Notes: generated by a model from the sequence alone, not told the origin. Shown: positions 53,267 through 62,216, counted from the first letter of the stretch. The stretch: DNA of 64,000 bases from Acidobacteriota bacterium (GCA_016871195.1 VFZN01000001.1:124001-188000); one strand, 5' to 3'. Translations and numbers: made by a program.

Positions 53267-55279
53267 ATGCCACAGACTCCGGCGGCTCACCTGCGCACAC
53301 TCGTTCTGGGCGCCGCGTGTGCCGCCGCGGTCTTCCTGTCGGCTCCCCTCCGCGGACAGGCGCCGGCGGCGCCATCGATCGACGCCCTGATCGAACTTGA
53401 GCGTGTCGGCAGCCCGGCCCTCTCGGGGGATGGTCAGCGCGTCGCCTTCACCGTCAGGCGCACCAACTGGGCCGACAACTCCTACGAGACTGACCTCTGG
53501 CTCGCCGGGTCGACCGCCACAGACGCCCGACAGCTCACCCGGGGCCCCAAGTCAAGCCAGCAGCCGCAGTGGGCCCCCGAGCACCGTACCCTGGGCTTCA
53601 TCTCTGACCGGGACGGCACCCGGCAAATCTATCGTCTCGATGTTACCGGCGGCGAGGCCGAACGACTCACCTCCGTCAAGGAAGGTGTGACGGCGTTTGC
53701 CTGGGCCCCCGACGGGCGTCGTCTGGCGTACACCACCCCGGGCACTGTCAGCGAGGCCCTCAAGGCCCGTGAAGAGCGCTGGGGCGACATCACTCTCGAA
53801 GACGAAGACCGCCGCTACGGCCATCTGCACGTGCTCGACCTCGACACGCGCGCATCGCGAGTGCTGACCTCGGGGTCCTTCGTGGTCGGCGCCTTCGACT
53901 GGTCCCCCGATGGCTCACACATCGCCTTCGACCATCGCATCAGTAACGATGCCGGTGACGGCGGCTCGGCCGACATCTCCGTGGTCGAGGTGGCAACGGG
54001 TTCACGCCGGCCCCTGGTGACACAGGAGGGTCCCGACACCAATCCCCGCTGGTCACCCGATGGCCAGCAGGTGGCGTTCCAGACCGCCATGGCCAAGCCG
54101 TTCTACTTTTTCCAGAACGGCGAACTGGCCGTGGTCACGGCAACGACCGGCGCCGTGAGAAGCATCACGCCCACCTTCGACGAAGACCCGTCGCTCATCG
54201 GATGGACGACCGCCGGCGTATTTTTTTCAGCGTCGCAGCGCACCGAAACCGGACTGTTCGTGGTCGATCCGGCGACGCGCACCATACGTCGGGTACCGGC
54301 TCCCGCCGGCCTGATTGCCAGCCAGTTCTCGGTATCACAGGACGGGGCACAGGTGGCGTATGTCGGGGCATCGCCCACCGGGTTTCCCGATGTGTATCGC
54401 GCACAGGCGTCGACGCTGCTCCGCGCCGAACGACTCAGCAATGCCCATCGTCAGATTGCCGACTGGCCCGCACATCGCCGCGAAGTCATCCGATGGAAGA
54501 GTCAGGACGGTACCGAGATTGAGGGCGTGCTGCACGTCCCGGCCACGGCAGCGCCCGGCACCCGGCATCCCCTCCTGGTGGTCATTCACGGAGGCCCCAC
54601 GGGTGTGTCCCGTCCGCAACCCTATGCCAGCGCCAGCTTTTATCCGATCGACGGCTTTCTGGCCCGTGGCGCGCTGGTGCTCGAACCCAACTACAGGGGC
54701 AGCGCCGGCTACGGGGAAGCATTCCGTTCGTTGAATGTCCGCAATCTGGGCATCGGCGACGCGTGGGACGTGCTGTCGGGCATCGATGCCCTCGTGCAGC
54801 AGGGTCGGGTCGATCCGGCGCGCGTCGGCAGCATGGGCTGGAGCCAGGGCGGCTATATCTCGGCATTTCTCACGACGCGCCATGCCGATCGCTTCAGGGC
54901 GATTTCTGTCGGGGCCGGCATCTCCGATTGGATGACGTACTACGTCAACACCGACATCCATCCGTTCACGCGGCAGTACCTGAAGGCCACGCCCTGGGAC
55001 GATCCGAAGATTTACGCCGACACCTCGCCGATGACCTACATCCGGCAGGCACGCACGCCCACACTCATCCAGCACGGCGATCAGGATCCGCGCGTGCCGG
55101 TGCCGAATGCCTTCCAGCTCTATCAGGGTCTGCGCGATCAGAACGTGCCGGTGCGCCTGGCGCTCTTCAAAGGATTCGGCCACGGGCTGACCCGGCCGAA
55201 AGCCAACCGGGCCGCCATGGAACAGAACTGGGCGTTCTTCGGCACGCACATCTGGGGCGACGCCCCGCGGGAACCATAG
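53267..55279 (+). CDS. Exported S9 family prolyl oligopeptidase-like peptidase
   Basis: A 670-residue protein. It has a signal peptide (about 1-28), a WD40-like/TolB-type beta-propeller (about 40-400, repeats such as ARQLTRGPKSSQQPQWAPEH and RPLVTQEGPDTNPRWSPDGQ), and a C-terminal alpha/beta hydrolase with the Ser elbow SMGWSQGGYISAF, Asp in HGDQDPRVP and His in GFGHGLTRP. It would cleave oligopeptides in the periplasm. It lies close behind metK and may be partly cotranscribed, although the pairing looks incidental. Confidence 0.88.
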   Translation: MPQTPAAHLRTLVLGAACAAAVFLSAPLRGQAPAAPSIDALIELERVGSPALSGDGQRVAFTVRRTNWADNSYETDLWLAGSTATDARQLTRGPKSSQQPQWAPEHRTLGFISDRDGTRQIYRLDVTGGEAERLTSVKEGVTAFAWAPDGRRLAYTTPGTVSEALKAREERWGDITLEDEDRRYGHLHVLDLDTRASRVLTSGSFVVGAFDWSPDGSHIAFDHRISNDAGDGGSADISVVEVATGSRRPLVTQEGPDTNPRWSPDGQQVAFQTAMAKPFYFFQNGELAVVTATTGAVRSITPTFDEDPSLIGWTTAGVFFSASQRTETGLFVVDPATRTIRRVPAPAGLIASQFSVSQDGAQVAYVGASPTGFPDVYRAQASTLLRAERLSNAHRQIADWPAHRREVIRWKSQDGTEIEGVLHVPATAAPGTRHPLLVVIHGGPTGVSRPQPYASASFYPIDGFLARGALVLEPNYRGSAGYGEAFRSLNVRNLGIGDAWDVLSGIDALVQQGRVDPARVGSMGWSQGGYISAFLTTRHADRFRAISVGAGISDWMTYYVNTDIHPFTRQYLKATPWDDPKIYADTSPMTYIRQARTPTLIQHGDQDPRVPVPNAFQLYQGLRDQNVPVRLALFKGFGHGLTRPKANRAAMEQNWAFFGTHIWGDAPREP

Positions 55280-55284
55280 CCCTC

Positions 55285-55300
55285 GCCCCGTCGACGGGGC
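55285..55300. terminator. 16-base GC palindrome between convergent genes
   Basis: A perfect palindrome, GCCCCGTCGACGGGGC, lies between the S9 peptidase stop and the asparaginase stop. It could be a bidirectional terminator hairpin but has no T-tract on either side. Confidence 0.4.
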
Positions 55301-56370
55301 TAGTACTGGCTGAAGATGCGCTGAATGTCGCGCGCGTCCTTCGTCTGCGTCAGCGCCAGCATCAGCAGGATGCGCGCCTTCTGCGGCAGCAGGTGCTGCA
55401 CGCTGACGATGGGAGGCAGCGGCGCCTGTCCCTGGGCGCCGGCGCCCTGGCCGCCGCCCCCGCCGGATGGTCCGGGCACATGTTCGCCGCTCGGAAAGAC
55501 CTGCGCCATCACCACGCCTCGCTTGCGCACCTCGAGGAACGCGTCTCGCTCGCTGGGCGAGAAGCCCGTGCTCGTCACCACCACGCCGACCGTATCGGCC
55601 CCGAGCCTCGGTCCTGCGCCGCCCGGATAGGAATACACCAGCTCCACATCGGGCAGACTCGTGATGCGCGTCACATCGAACTCGGTCTCGGCACCGTGCC
55701 GGCGCGCCGGCCTGAAGAAGAACTCGGGACCGCCGCCTCCGACCACGCCGAGCATGCCCATCTCACCGCCGCTGAATCCTCCGGTGCGCGGATAGATCTT
55801 CCGCGACTCGCGCGCCGACAGGATGCGGTCATCCATCACGACCATCACGCCCATGCCGCGCGCATCCTTCGCGCCCGCCGTGCGCACGGCCGACAGCAGG
55901 TTGATCGGGCCATCGGGGCTGATGCCCGTCGCCGGCCGCTGCGATCCGACGATGACGACAGGCTTGTCTGATTTGGTGGTGAGGTAGAGGAAAAACGCCG
56001 TCTCTTCGAGGCGATCGGTGCCATGCGTCACCACCACGCCGTCGAGATCGGGTCGGGCCAGTGCCTCGTTGATCCGCCGAGACAGGGCCAGCCACTGCGC
56101 CGGCATGATCTCGGTGCTGGCGACGTTCGAGAACTGCTCCGTTTCGATGCGGGCAAACTTCGTCAGCTCGGGAACGCTCTGCACGATGTCGCCCACGCTG
56201 CGGGTGCCGGCCCGGTACGCCCCCAATGTGCCAGGGGCATCCTGCACGCCGGCGATGGTGCCGCCGGTGGCAATCACGCGAATCAGCGGCAGCGATGTGG
56301 ACGTGGACGACTGGGCATCGACCGACGCCGACACCCCGAGCACAAGCAGCACAACCCAGACAGAACGCAT
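55300..56370 (-). CDS. Periplasmic type II-like asparaginase
   Basis: A 356-residue protein with a signal peptide (about 1-19). Type II asparaginase motifs: IRVIATGGTIAGVQ (first catalytic Thr) and VVVTHGTDRLEETAFFL (second Thr-Asp; the usual TM is RL), then VIVGSQRPATGISPDGPINL. A Gly/Gln-rich segment (GPSGGGGGQGAGAQGQ) near residue 310 is unusual. It hydrolyses asparagine, and perhaps glutamine, in the periplasm. ATG 56370 is supported by TAGGAT seven bases upstream; the in-frame ATG 56379 falls inside that box. Confidence 0.85.
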   Translation of the reverse strand: MRSVWVVLLVLGVSASVDAQSSTSTSLPLIRVIATGGTIAGVQDAPGTLGAYRAGTRSVGDIVQSVPELTKFARIETEQFSNVASTEIMPAQWLALSRRINEALARPDLDGVVVTHGTDRLEETAFFLYLTTKSDKPVVIVGSQRPATGISPDGPINLLSAVRTAGAKDARGMGVMVVMDDRILSARESRKIYPRTGGFSGGEMGMLGVVGGGGPEFFFRPARRHGAETEFDVTRITSLPDVELVYSYPGGAGPRLGADTVGVVVTSTGFSPSERDAFLEVRKRGVVMAQVFPSGEHVPGPSGGGGGQGAGAQGQAPLPPIVSVQHLLPQKARILLMLALTQTKDARDIQRIFSQY

Positions 56371-56377
56371 GGCGCGC

Positions 56378-56383
56378 ATCCTA
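56378..56383 (-). promoter_or_regulatory. Candidate -10 box TAGGAT, leaderless type
   Basis: TAGGAT on the minus strand, seven bases before ATG 56370 of the asparaginase gene. Confidence 0.5.
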
Positions 56384-56411
56384 CCGTACTGACCGGCGCA
56401 CCAGTTCCGCA

Positions 56412-57494
56412 TCAACGCATCAGGAACGCGCGGATGGCGTCGTTGATGAAGGTCGCATCCGCCGGGTTGCTGCCGCCGCCGGCCGCGTGCCCCCACAGCG
56501 ACGGAATCGCCGTGAACGTCGACCGCGCGAGGAACTGCTGCTCGTAGCGCGCATCCCCGATGGGGAAGTACAGGTCGGTCTCGCACGGCATGTACAGCAC
56601 CCGCGCCCGAATCGCACGCAGCGCCCGCTCATGGTCGCCGCCAAAGCCCGGCGTGTCACCCACGTTGTGGGCCTGCCAGGTGCGCGCATGCAGAATCAGG
56701 TTGTTGGGATCACGCAGGCGGTCACGCTCGGCGCGCGCCGCAATCACCTGCGCGACGGTCTGCTGCTGCGGCTTGTACAGTTCGCGCCGCCACCACTCCT
56801 GCGACCAGACCCACGAGGCCCAGTGCGACGACCAGGCGCGCATGCCCGCCACCGGCGGCGTGCGATAGCGACCGCGGTCGAATGCCGGATCGGCGGTCAG
56901 CGCATCAATGGCACTCTGCAGGCGCGCGATGCCGTGCGGATAGGTCTTCGCTGTGCCGCACCACGGAATGATCGCCTCCATCATGTCGGGATACGACACC
57001 GCCCACTGAAACGCCTGCTCGGCACCCATCGAAAATCCCGCCACCGCCTGCAGTCGCGTGACGCCGAGGTGCTGCAGCACGCGGCGCGAGGCTTCCACAT
57101 TGTCGCGAATGGCAATGGCCGGGAAGTCGGGGCCGTCCTGCGGTGCTGCCGTGTTGCTGGGCGACGAGGAATAGCCGTTGCCGAACATCTCGGTCAGCAC
57201 AATGAAGTGGCGCGTCGGGTCGAGGGCCTTGCCCGGACCCACGAGGAAGTCGTAGCCGTGATAGTCGGCACCGTAATACGACGGCACGAGGATCGCATTG
57301 TCCTTCGCGGTATTCAGCGTGCCGAACGTCGCATACGCCACGCGCGCATCACGCAGCACCGTGCCGCTTTCCAGACGGAAGTCGCCGAGCGGGAGCCACC
57401 GGCGGTGGGGATCAGCGGCAGGCGCGGGCACCTGCGCCGACAGCAGGGCACCGGCCGAGGCCAGCGCGAGGGCGGCAATCCAGTGGGTCGGCAT
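56412..57494 (-). CDS. Exported alpha/beta hydrolase of the homoserine O-acetyltransferase family
   Basis: A 360-residue protein with a signal peptide (about 1-20). It has the MetX-like architecture: RVAYATFGTLN, an oxyanion region VGPGKALDPTRHFIVLTEMFGNGYSSSP, the Ser elbow AGFSMGAEQAFQWAVSYPDMM, and a lid with HARTWQAHNV, then PCETDLYFP (Asp) and LWGHAAGGG (His). Canonical homoserine acetyltransferases are cytosolic. With a signal peptide this is more likely an exported esterase or acyltransferase of unknown substrate. TAGAAT is seven bases before the ATG. Confidence 0.78.
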   Translation of the reverse strand: MPTHWIAALALASAGALLSAQVPAPAADPHRRWLPLGDFRLESGTVLRDARVAYATFGTLNTAKDNAILVPSYYGADYHGYDFLVGPGKALDPTRHFIVLTEMFGNGYSSSPSNTAAPQDGPDFPAIAIRDNVEASRRVLQHLGVTRLQAVAGFSMGAEQAFQWAVSYPDMMEAIIPWCGTAKTYPHGIARLQSAIDALTADPAFDRGRYRTPPVAGMRAWSSHWASWVWSQEWWRRELYKPQQQTVAQVIAARAERDRLRDPNNLILHARTWQAHNVGDTPGFGGDHERALRAIRARVLYMPCETDLYFPIGDARYEQQFLARSTFTAIPSLWGHAAGGGSNPADATFINDAIRAFLMR

Positions 57495-57501
57495 GCGGCC
57501 G

Positions 57502-57507
57502 ATTCTA
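57502..57507 (-). promoter_or_regulatory. Candidate -10 box TAGAAT, leaderless type
   Basis: TAGAAT on the minus strand, seven bases before ATG 57494. Confidence 0.5.
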
Positions 57508-57636
57508 GCGTGAGGCGGGTCTCCGCGGATGGTCGGTCCCGTCTACCGGCCGTCGCGCGTCGTGAATGTGTCTTCGCGGCCTGTGACCGCGCATCGGCAG
57601 ACGAGGTGCGTCGCCGATCGCACGACGTCGCAGGTA

Positions 57637-58326
57637 TCAGCGCGGTATCGAATCTCGGTGACCAGACGGGGTCACGCGACCGCCCTCGAGCAGGCACACC
57701 TCATCGGCCAGCAGGGCGAGCTCGTCGGCGTCGTGGCTGACATAGACCATCGGCACGTGCCACCGATCCCGAAGCGCACGCAGGTAGGGAAGAATCGCGA
57801 GTTTCCGCGCGCGGTCGACACCGCTCAGCGGCTCGTCGAGCAGCAGCAGTTGCGGACGCGCCATCAGTGCACGCGCCAGCGCCACCCGCTGACGCTCGCC
57901 GCCCGACAGGTGCGTGATCGGCCGCGTCAGCAGGGCTGTGATGTCGAGGGCATCGGCCACCGCTTCGAGCGCGGGCAGTGCCTGCGGACGATCGGGCGCA
58001 CCGGCATCGCTCACTGCCACGGCCCCGTACATCACGTTGGCCTGCACGGTCATGTGGGGAAAGAGCGCGCCGTCCTGCGGCACATAGCCCACGCGGCGAC
58101 GAAAGGCCGGCACCGCGATTCCGTGTGCCGTATCAAGCAGCACCGTACCGGCGACCACGATGCGTCCTTGCTCGGGATGGCGCAACCCCGCCAGCAGCTC
58201 GAGCAGCGAGGTCTTGCCGCTGCCCGACGGCCCGGCCAGGCCCAGCACGCGGGCGTCGCTCTCGAGCGACACCTCGAGCGTAAAGCGCCCCTGAGTCAGC
58301 CGAACCTCGCACACCAGAGCGCTCAC
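57637..58326 (-). CDS. modC: Molybdate ABC transporter ATP-binding protein (short form)
   Basis: A 229-residue ABC ATPase: Walker A GPSGSGKTS, Q-loop GYVPQDGALFPHMTV, signature LSGGERQRVALARAL, Walker B LLLLDEPLSGVD, and a switch His in VYVSHDADE. It ends right after the ATPase core, so the C-terminal TOBE (molybdate-binding) domain of classical ModC is absent. GTG 58326 overlaps the modB stop. It powers uptake of molybdate, or tungstate, with ModA and ModB. Confidence 0.85.
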   Translation of the reverse strand: MSALVCEVRLTQGRFTLEVSLESDARVLGLAGPSGSGKTSLLELLAGLRHPEQGRIVVAGTVLLDTAHGIAVPAFRRRVGYVPQDGALFPHMTVQANVMYGAVAVSDAGAPDRPQALPALEAVADALDITALLTRPITHLSGGERQRVALARALMARPQLLLLDEPLSGVDRARKLAILPYLRALRDRWHVPMVYVSHDADELALLADEVCLLEGGRVTPSGHRDSIPR

Positions 58327-58991
58327 GGCTGCCCCTCGCGTCGCCGCAGCAGTTGCACCGTCAGCACGGCCAGGGCAGCCAGGGCCAGCGAGACCCACAG
58401 CACGTCGCGCGCCTCAGCATCGCGCCCCGATTCAATGAACGTGAACAGGGCCACGGCCAGCGTCTGTGTCTGTCCTGGAATGCCGCCGGCCACAATGATG
58501 GTCGCGCCAAACTCACCGAGGGCACGCGCGAAGCCGAGCAGTGCGGCGACGACAATGCTGCGGCGGGCCAGCGGCAGCGTGACGGTGATCCACACGCGCC
58601 ACGGCGAGGCCCCGAGCGTGGCCGCCACCTGCTCATAGCGGCGGTCAATCTGCTCGAAGCCGGTGCGCAGCGTCAGCACCAGCAGCGGCAGGCTCATCAC
58701 TACCATCGCGAGCACCACGGCCTTCCACGTGAACACCACCTCGACTCCGATGGCATCGAGCAGGCGACCGACGGGCGCTGACACCCCGAGCATCTGCAAC
58801 AGCAGGTAGCCCGTCGCGACCGGGGGCAGCACAAGCGGCAGGGTGACCACCGTTTCCACCACCGGCTTCCCACGGAAGTGCCGGCGCGCCAGCAGCCACG
58901 CGACGCCCATCGCCAGCGGCATTGCCACCAGCGTCGACAGCAGGCCCATCAGCACCGTGAAGGCGGTCGTGGCCCAGATCGTCGTGTCCAT
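58323..58991 (-). CDS. modB: Molybdate ABC transporter permease
   Basis: A 222-residue permease with about five to six membrane segments and the EAA coupling loop (EQVAATLGASPWRVWITVTLPLARR), followed by GFARALGEFGATIIVAGGIPGQTQTL, which is distinctive of ModB/CysT-type permeases. It is the second gene of modABC; four bases separate it from modA and it overlaps modC. Confidence 0.88.
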   Translation of the reverse strand: MDTTIWATTAFTVLMGLLSTLVAMPLAMGVAWLLARRHFRGKPVVETVVTLPLVLPPVATGYLLLQMLGVSAPVGRLLDAIGVEVVFTWKAVVLAMVVMSLPLLVLTLRTGFEQIDRRYEQVAATLGASPWRVWITVTLPLARRSIVVAALLGFARALGEFGATIIVAGGIPGQTQTLAVALFTFIESGRDAEARDVLWVSLALAALAVLTVQLLRRREGQP

Positions 58992-58995
58992 GGCG

Positions 58996-59778
58996 TCAGG
59001 GCGTGCGCACGCCGAACCCGGCGGCCTCGAAGAGCGTGCGCGCCTCGGCCGACTGCAGGAAGTCAACGAACCGCTGCGCCTCGGCCGCGCGCGCCGTGCG
59101 CACGACAGCCACCGGATACGCGATGCCGGGCGTTTCGGCGGCCGGCACCTCGTACGCCACGCGCACCCCGGCACTCGCCAGCGCATCGGTCGCGAACACC
59201 AGGCCGGCATCGGCCCGTCCCGCCGCCACCGCCGCGAGTGCCGCACGGGCCGTCAGCACCGGCACCACTTTCGGAGCCACGCCCTGCCACACCCCCTGGG
59301 CCTCGAACCACTGACGGGCATAGACACCGGCAGGCACACTGTCAGGCTGGCCCAGTGCGACGCGGCGCACGCGGGGCATCGTGAGGTCGGCCGGTCTCAG
59401 GCGCGCAGGGCCGGCCGTCGCCGGCACAATCACCACGAGCCGGTTGGTCAGCAGCACGCGCACCGAGCCTTCGACCAGACGGCCCGAGGCCGCAGCCACT
59501 TTCATCTGCGCGGCATCGGCACTGAAAAACACATCGACCGGCGCGCCCTGCACAATCTGGCGCGCCAGCACCTGCGAACCGGCGGCGTTCAGCGCCACTG
59601 CACCACCGCCGCGCGCACGCCACGCCGTCACGACACGGCCCATGACATCGGACAGGCTCGACGCCACACTCACCGTCAGTGCCGGTGGTGCCGTCTGCGC
59701 AGTCAGCGGGGCCAGCGCCCCCATCATCACCAGCACCAGCCCCACGGGCCGCAGGTGCTTTCTCAGTCGATCGGTCAT
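58996..59778 (-). CDS. modA: Molybdate-binding periplasmic protein
   Basis: A 260-residue substrate-binding protein with a signal peptide (about 1-28). Motifs: LTVSVASSLSDVMGRVV (start of domain 1, oxyanion-binding Ser), VALNAAGSQVLARQI, APVDVFFSADAAQM, VRRVALGQPDSVPAGVYA and the C-terminal YPVAVVRTARAAEAQRFVDFL. It captures molybdate in the periplasm for ModBC. It is the first gene of the operon; TAGAAT lies 11 bases before the ATG. No ModE-like regulator is adjacent. Confidence 0.88.
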   Translation of the reverse strand: MTDRLRKHLRPVGLVLVMMGALAPLTAQTAPPALTVSVASSLSDVMGRVVTAWRARGGGAVALNAAGSQVLARQIVQGAPVDVFFSADAAQMKVAAASGRLVEGSVRVLLTNRLVVIVPATAGPARLRPADLTMPRVRRVALGQPDSVPAGVYARQWFEAQGVWQGVAPKVVPVLTARAALAAVAAGRADAGLVFATDALASAGVRVAYEVPAAETPGIAYPVAVVRTARAAEAQRFVDFLQSAEARTLFEAAGFGVRTP

Positions 59779-59897
59779 GACGCGTTCCGATTCTACGTCG
59801 GCTGACGGCAGGCACCGGTCAGGTCACGCCACCGGCGAGGCCCCGCCTGTGCGAAGATTTGCCGGCCGCCATAACTGCCCACGGGAGCCCGACACCG

Positions 59898-61550
59898 ATG
59901 ACACGCCTGCTTGTGCTGTTGCTGATTGCCTTCTCGCTCGCGCCGGTGTCGGCGCAGGCTCCGCGCCCCGCAGGGGCACCGCGTCCCCCTGCGACCGCAG
60001 CTGCACCGACCGCCGCTGCCGATCCCCTCGATCTCGCCACCATCGGCCGCATCCGCACCGAGGCGATTCAGCGCTCGCAGGCCATGGAGCACGTCTGGTG
60101 GCTGTCCGAGGTCTACGGCCCGCGTGCCACGGCCACCCCCGCCTTCGAGCAGGCGTCGCAGTGGGCCATGAAGCAGTTCACCGCGTGGGGCCTGACCAAC
60201 GTGCATCAGGAACGTTTCCTGTTCGGCCAGGGCTGGACCATCGAACGCTTTTCCGCACATCTGCTGACGCCCCAGACCCAGGCACTCGTCGGTCAGCCCC
60301 GCTGGTATTCACCGTCGACCAACGGGCCGGTCACCTCCGATGTGGTGTACCTCAAGGCCACGAACGAATCCGAGCTCGCCCCCTATCGCGGACAGCTCCG
60401 CGGCAAAATCGTTGTCATGCAGCCGGTGCGCGCCGTGCGCATGCTCGAAGGTCGCCTCATTCTGCGCATGGGCGAGGCCGAGTGGGCCGAGGCCATGCAG
60501 ACGCCGTTGTCATCACCCGCACCACCCTCGGCACGCGTCCTCGAGCAGATGCGGGCCTTCCAGGCGTTTGCCACGCAGGTGCAGCGCTTCCTCGTCTCCG
60601 AAGGGGCGGCGGTGCTGCTCGAGCGCGGCAGCGACAGCGATGAAACACCGGGCGGCAGCGATCTGTCGTGGATGCAGCAGCGCGTCGACGGCGGCACCAT
60701 CTTCCCCGGCAACGGCGGCAGCCGCGATCCGAAGGCCTTCGTGCCCATTCCCTCGGCCACGCTGGCCGTCGAGCACTACAACCGCATCATCCGGCTCATC
60801 GACCGCGGGCAGCCCGTGCGGCTCGAGGTGAACATCGCCACCACGATGCACCCCGAGACCCACCCGGAGGGGAACGGCATCAACACCATCGCCGAAATTC
60901 CAGGCACCGACCTCGCCGATGAAGTGGTGCTGCTGGGCGCCCACCTCGACAGCTATCCGTATGCGGGCGGCGCCACAGACAACGCCACGGGCTCGGCGGC
61001 GATGATGGAAGCCGTGCGCGTCATCCGGACGCTGGGCCTCAAGCCGCGCCGCACCATCCGCATGGCCCTCTGGGCCGGCGAGGAACAGGGTCTGCTCGGG
61101 GCACGCGCCTACGTCAATCGCCACTTCCACGACACCGCAACGAACACGCCGAAACCGGCGCACACCTCGCTCGCCGCCTACTTCAATCTCGACAACGGCA
61201 CCGGCCGCATCGTCGGCGTGTGGGGCCAGGGTAACCTCGGCGCCATGCGGCTCTTCGAGCGCTGGGGCGAGACGGTGAAGGACCTCGGCTTCAAGGCCGT
61301 CAGTCCTCGAAGCGTCGGCTCGACCGATCACGTGCCCTTCGATCAGGCCGGCCTGCCGGGCTTCCAGTTCATCCAGGAACGCCTCGAGTATCAGGCCCGC
61401 ACGCACCACTCGAACATGGACACCTACGACCACGTGCAGCGCGACGATCTCACGCAGCAGGGTGCCATTGCGGCCGTGTTCGCGTGGCATGCCGCCAACA
61501 CGCCCGAGAAGCTGCCGCGGAAGGCCATGCCCTCGTCGGCCAGCCGCTGA
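59898..61550 (+). CDS. Exported M28-family zinc aminopeptidase
   Basis: A 550-residue protein with a signal peptide (about 1-20) and a Pro-rich segment. A PA-like domain interrupts the early part, and the M28 catalytic domain carries the zinc ligands and acid residues in LGAHLDSYPYAGGATDNATGS, MALWAGEEQGLLGARAY, YFNLDNGTGRI and the final His in RTHHSNMDTYDHV. It would remove N-terminal residues from peptides in the periplasm, complementing the S9 peptidase at 53267. GGGAG lies nine bases before the ATG. Confidence 0.87.
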   Translation: MTRLLVLLLIAFSLAPVSAQAPRPAGAPRPPATAAAPTAAADPLDLATIGRIRTEAIQRSQAMEHVWWLSEVYGPRATATPAFEQASQWAMKQFTAWGLTNVHQERFLFGQGWTIERFSAHLLTPQTQALVGQPRWYSPSTNGPVTSDVVYLKATNESELAPYRGQLRGKIVVMQPVRAVRMLEGRLILRMGEAEWAEAMQTPLSSPAPPSARVLEQMRAFQAFATQVQRFLVSEGAAVLLERGSDSDETPGGSDLSWMQQRVDGGTIFPGNGGSRDPKAFVPIPSATLAVEHYNRIIRLIDRGQPVRLEVNIATTMHPETHPEGNGINTIAEIPGTDLADEVVLLGAHLDSYPYAGGATDNATGSAAMMEAVRVIRTLGLKPRRTIRMALWAGEEQGLLGARAYVNRHFHDTATNTPKPAHTSLAAYFNLDNGTGRIVGVWGQGNLGAMRLFERWGETVKDLGFKAVSPRSVGSTDHVPFDQAGLPGFQFIQERLEYQARTHHSNMDTYDHVQRDDLTQQGAIAAVFAWHAANTPEKLPRKAMPSSASR

Positions 61551-61621
61551 TGACCATCGACCGATCGGCACCCCAGGCTGGTTCACGACCCACACCTCCG
61601 GCGGTCGCCTCGCGCACCGGC

Positions 61622-61651
61622 TTGCATGAGGCGCGTGCTTCGCGTTACCAT
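61622..61651 (+). promoter_or_regulatory. Weak candidate promoter of the his leader
   Basis: TTGCAT (61622-61627) and TACCAT (61646-61651) are 18 bases apart. The -10 box ends nine bases before the leader-peptide GTG, so the leader peptide would start almost at the 5' end of the transcript. Confidence 0.35.
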
Positions 61652-61660
61652 TCCATCACT

Positions 61661-61735
61661 GTGTCGTTCGTGTCGCACGTCCATCGCCACCACCATCACC
61701 ATTCGCTAAATGGTCCAGCTGGCATGCGCGCGTAA
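61661..61735 (+). CDS. hisL: His operon leader peptide
   Basis: A 24-codon frame from GTG 61661 to TAA 61733-61735 encodes seven histidines, including the run HRHHHHH with five in a row, and is followed 36 bases later by an intrinsic terminator and then by hisI. This is the classical layout of ribosome-mediated his attenuation: stalling at His codons when charged tRNA-His is scarce would favour the antiterminator. An in-frame GTG at 61670 is an alternative start that keeps all seven histidines. No clear Shine-Dalgarno is visible. CCAGC at 61715-61719, just after the His codons, can pair with GCTGG in the terminator 5' arm and may form the antiterminator. Confidence 0.8.
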   Translation: MSFVSHVHRHHHHHSLNGPAGMRA

Positions 61736-61771
61736 CACGTCTCTGAAAAGACACACACCGTTTCACGCACA

Positions 61772-61799
61772 GGCCCGCTGGGAGACCAGCGGGCCTTTT
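61772..61799 (+). terminator. Attenuator terminator of the his operon
   Basis: GGCCCGCTGG (61772-61781) pairs perfectly with CCAGCGGGCC (61786-61795) around GAGA and is followed by TTTT-G-C-TTT. It sits 36 bases after the leader-peptide stop and 72 bases before hisI. Confidence 0.88.
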
Positions 61800-61871
61800 G
61801 CTTTGTGCCGTAGCGGTGCGCTCCCTCGAGTCCGGAACCCCGCCCCCCGAACAGGACTCAGGAGTGCAGCA

Positions 61872-62216
61872 ATGGATTTCAGCAAGTTGGACGGCCTCAT
61901 CCCCGCCGTCGTGCAGGACAGCACGAGCGGCGAGGTGCTGATGGTCGGCTTCATGAACGACGAGGCCTGGCAGCGCACGCGCGATACCGGCTATGTCACC
62001 TTCTTCAGCCGCTCGCGTCAGACGCTCTGGACCAAGGGCGAAACGTCGGGCAACCGCCTCGCCGTCCGCCAGATCCTCACCGACTGCGACGATGACACGG
62101 TGCTGGTGCGGGTGGAGCGGGAAGGCGACGGACTGGTGTGCCACACCGGCACCCGCTCGTGCTTCACCACCGAATGGCCGTGCACCACTGCCTCAAGGAC
62201 GGGAGCCGCATCGTGA
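61872..62216 (+). CDS. hisI: Phosphoribosyl-AMP cyclohydrolase
   Basis: A 114-residue protein with the HisI motifs: [30 protein letters not shown], the metal site [11 protein letters not shown], and CHTGTRSCF. It opens the adenine ring in the third step of histidine synthesis. The HisE phosphohydrolase domain is not fused. AGGAG lies seven bases before the ATG. Its TGA overlaps the hisG GTG, so the two are translationally coupled. Confidence 0.95.
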   Translation: MDFSKLDGLIPAVVQDSTSGEVLMVGFMNDEAWQRTRDTGYVTFFSRSRQTLWTKGETSGNRLAVRQILTDCDDDTVLVRVEREGDGLVCHTGTRSCFTTEWPCTTASRTGAAS

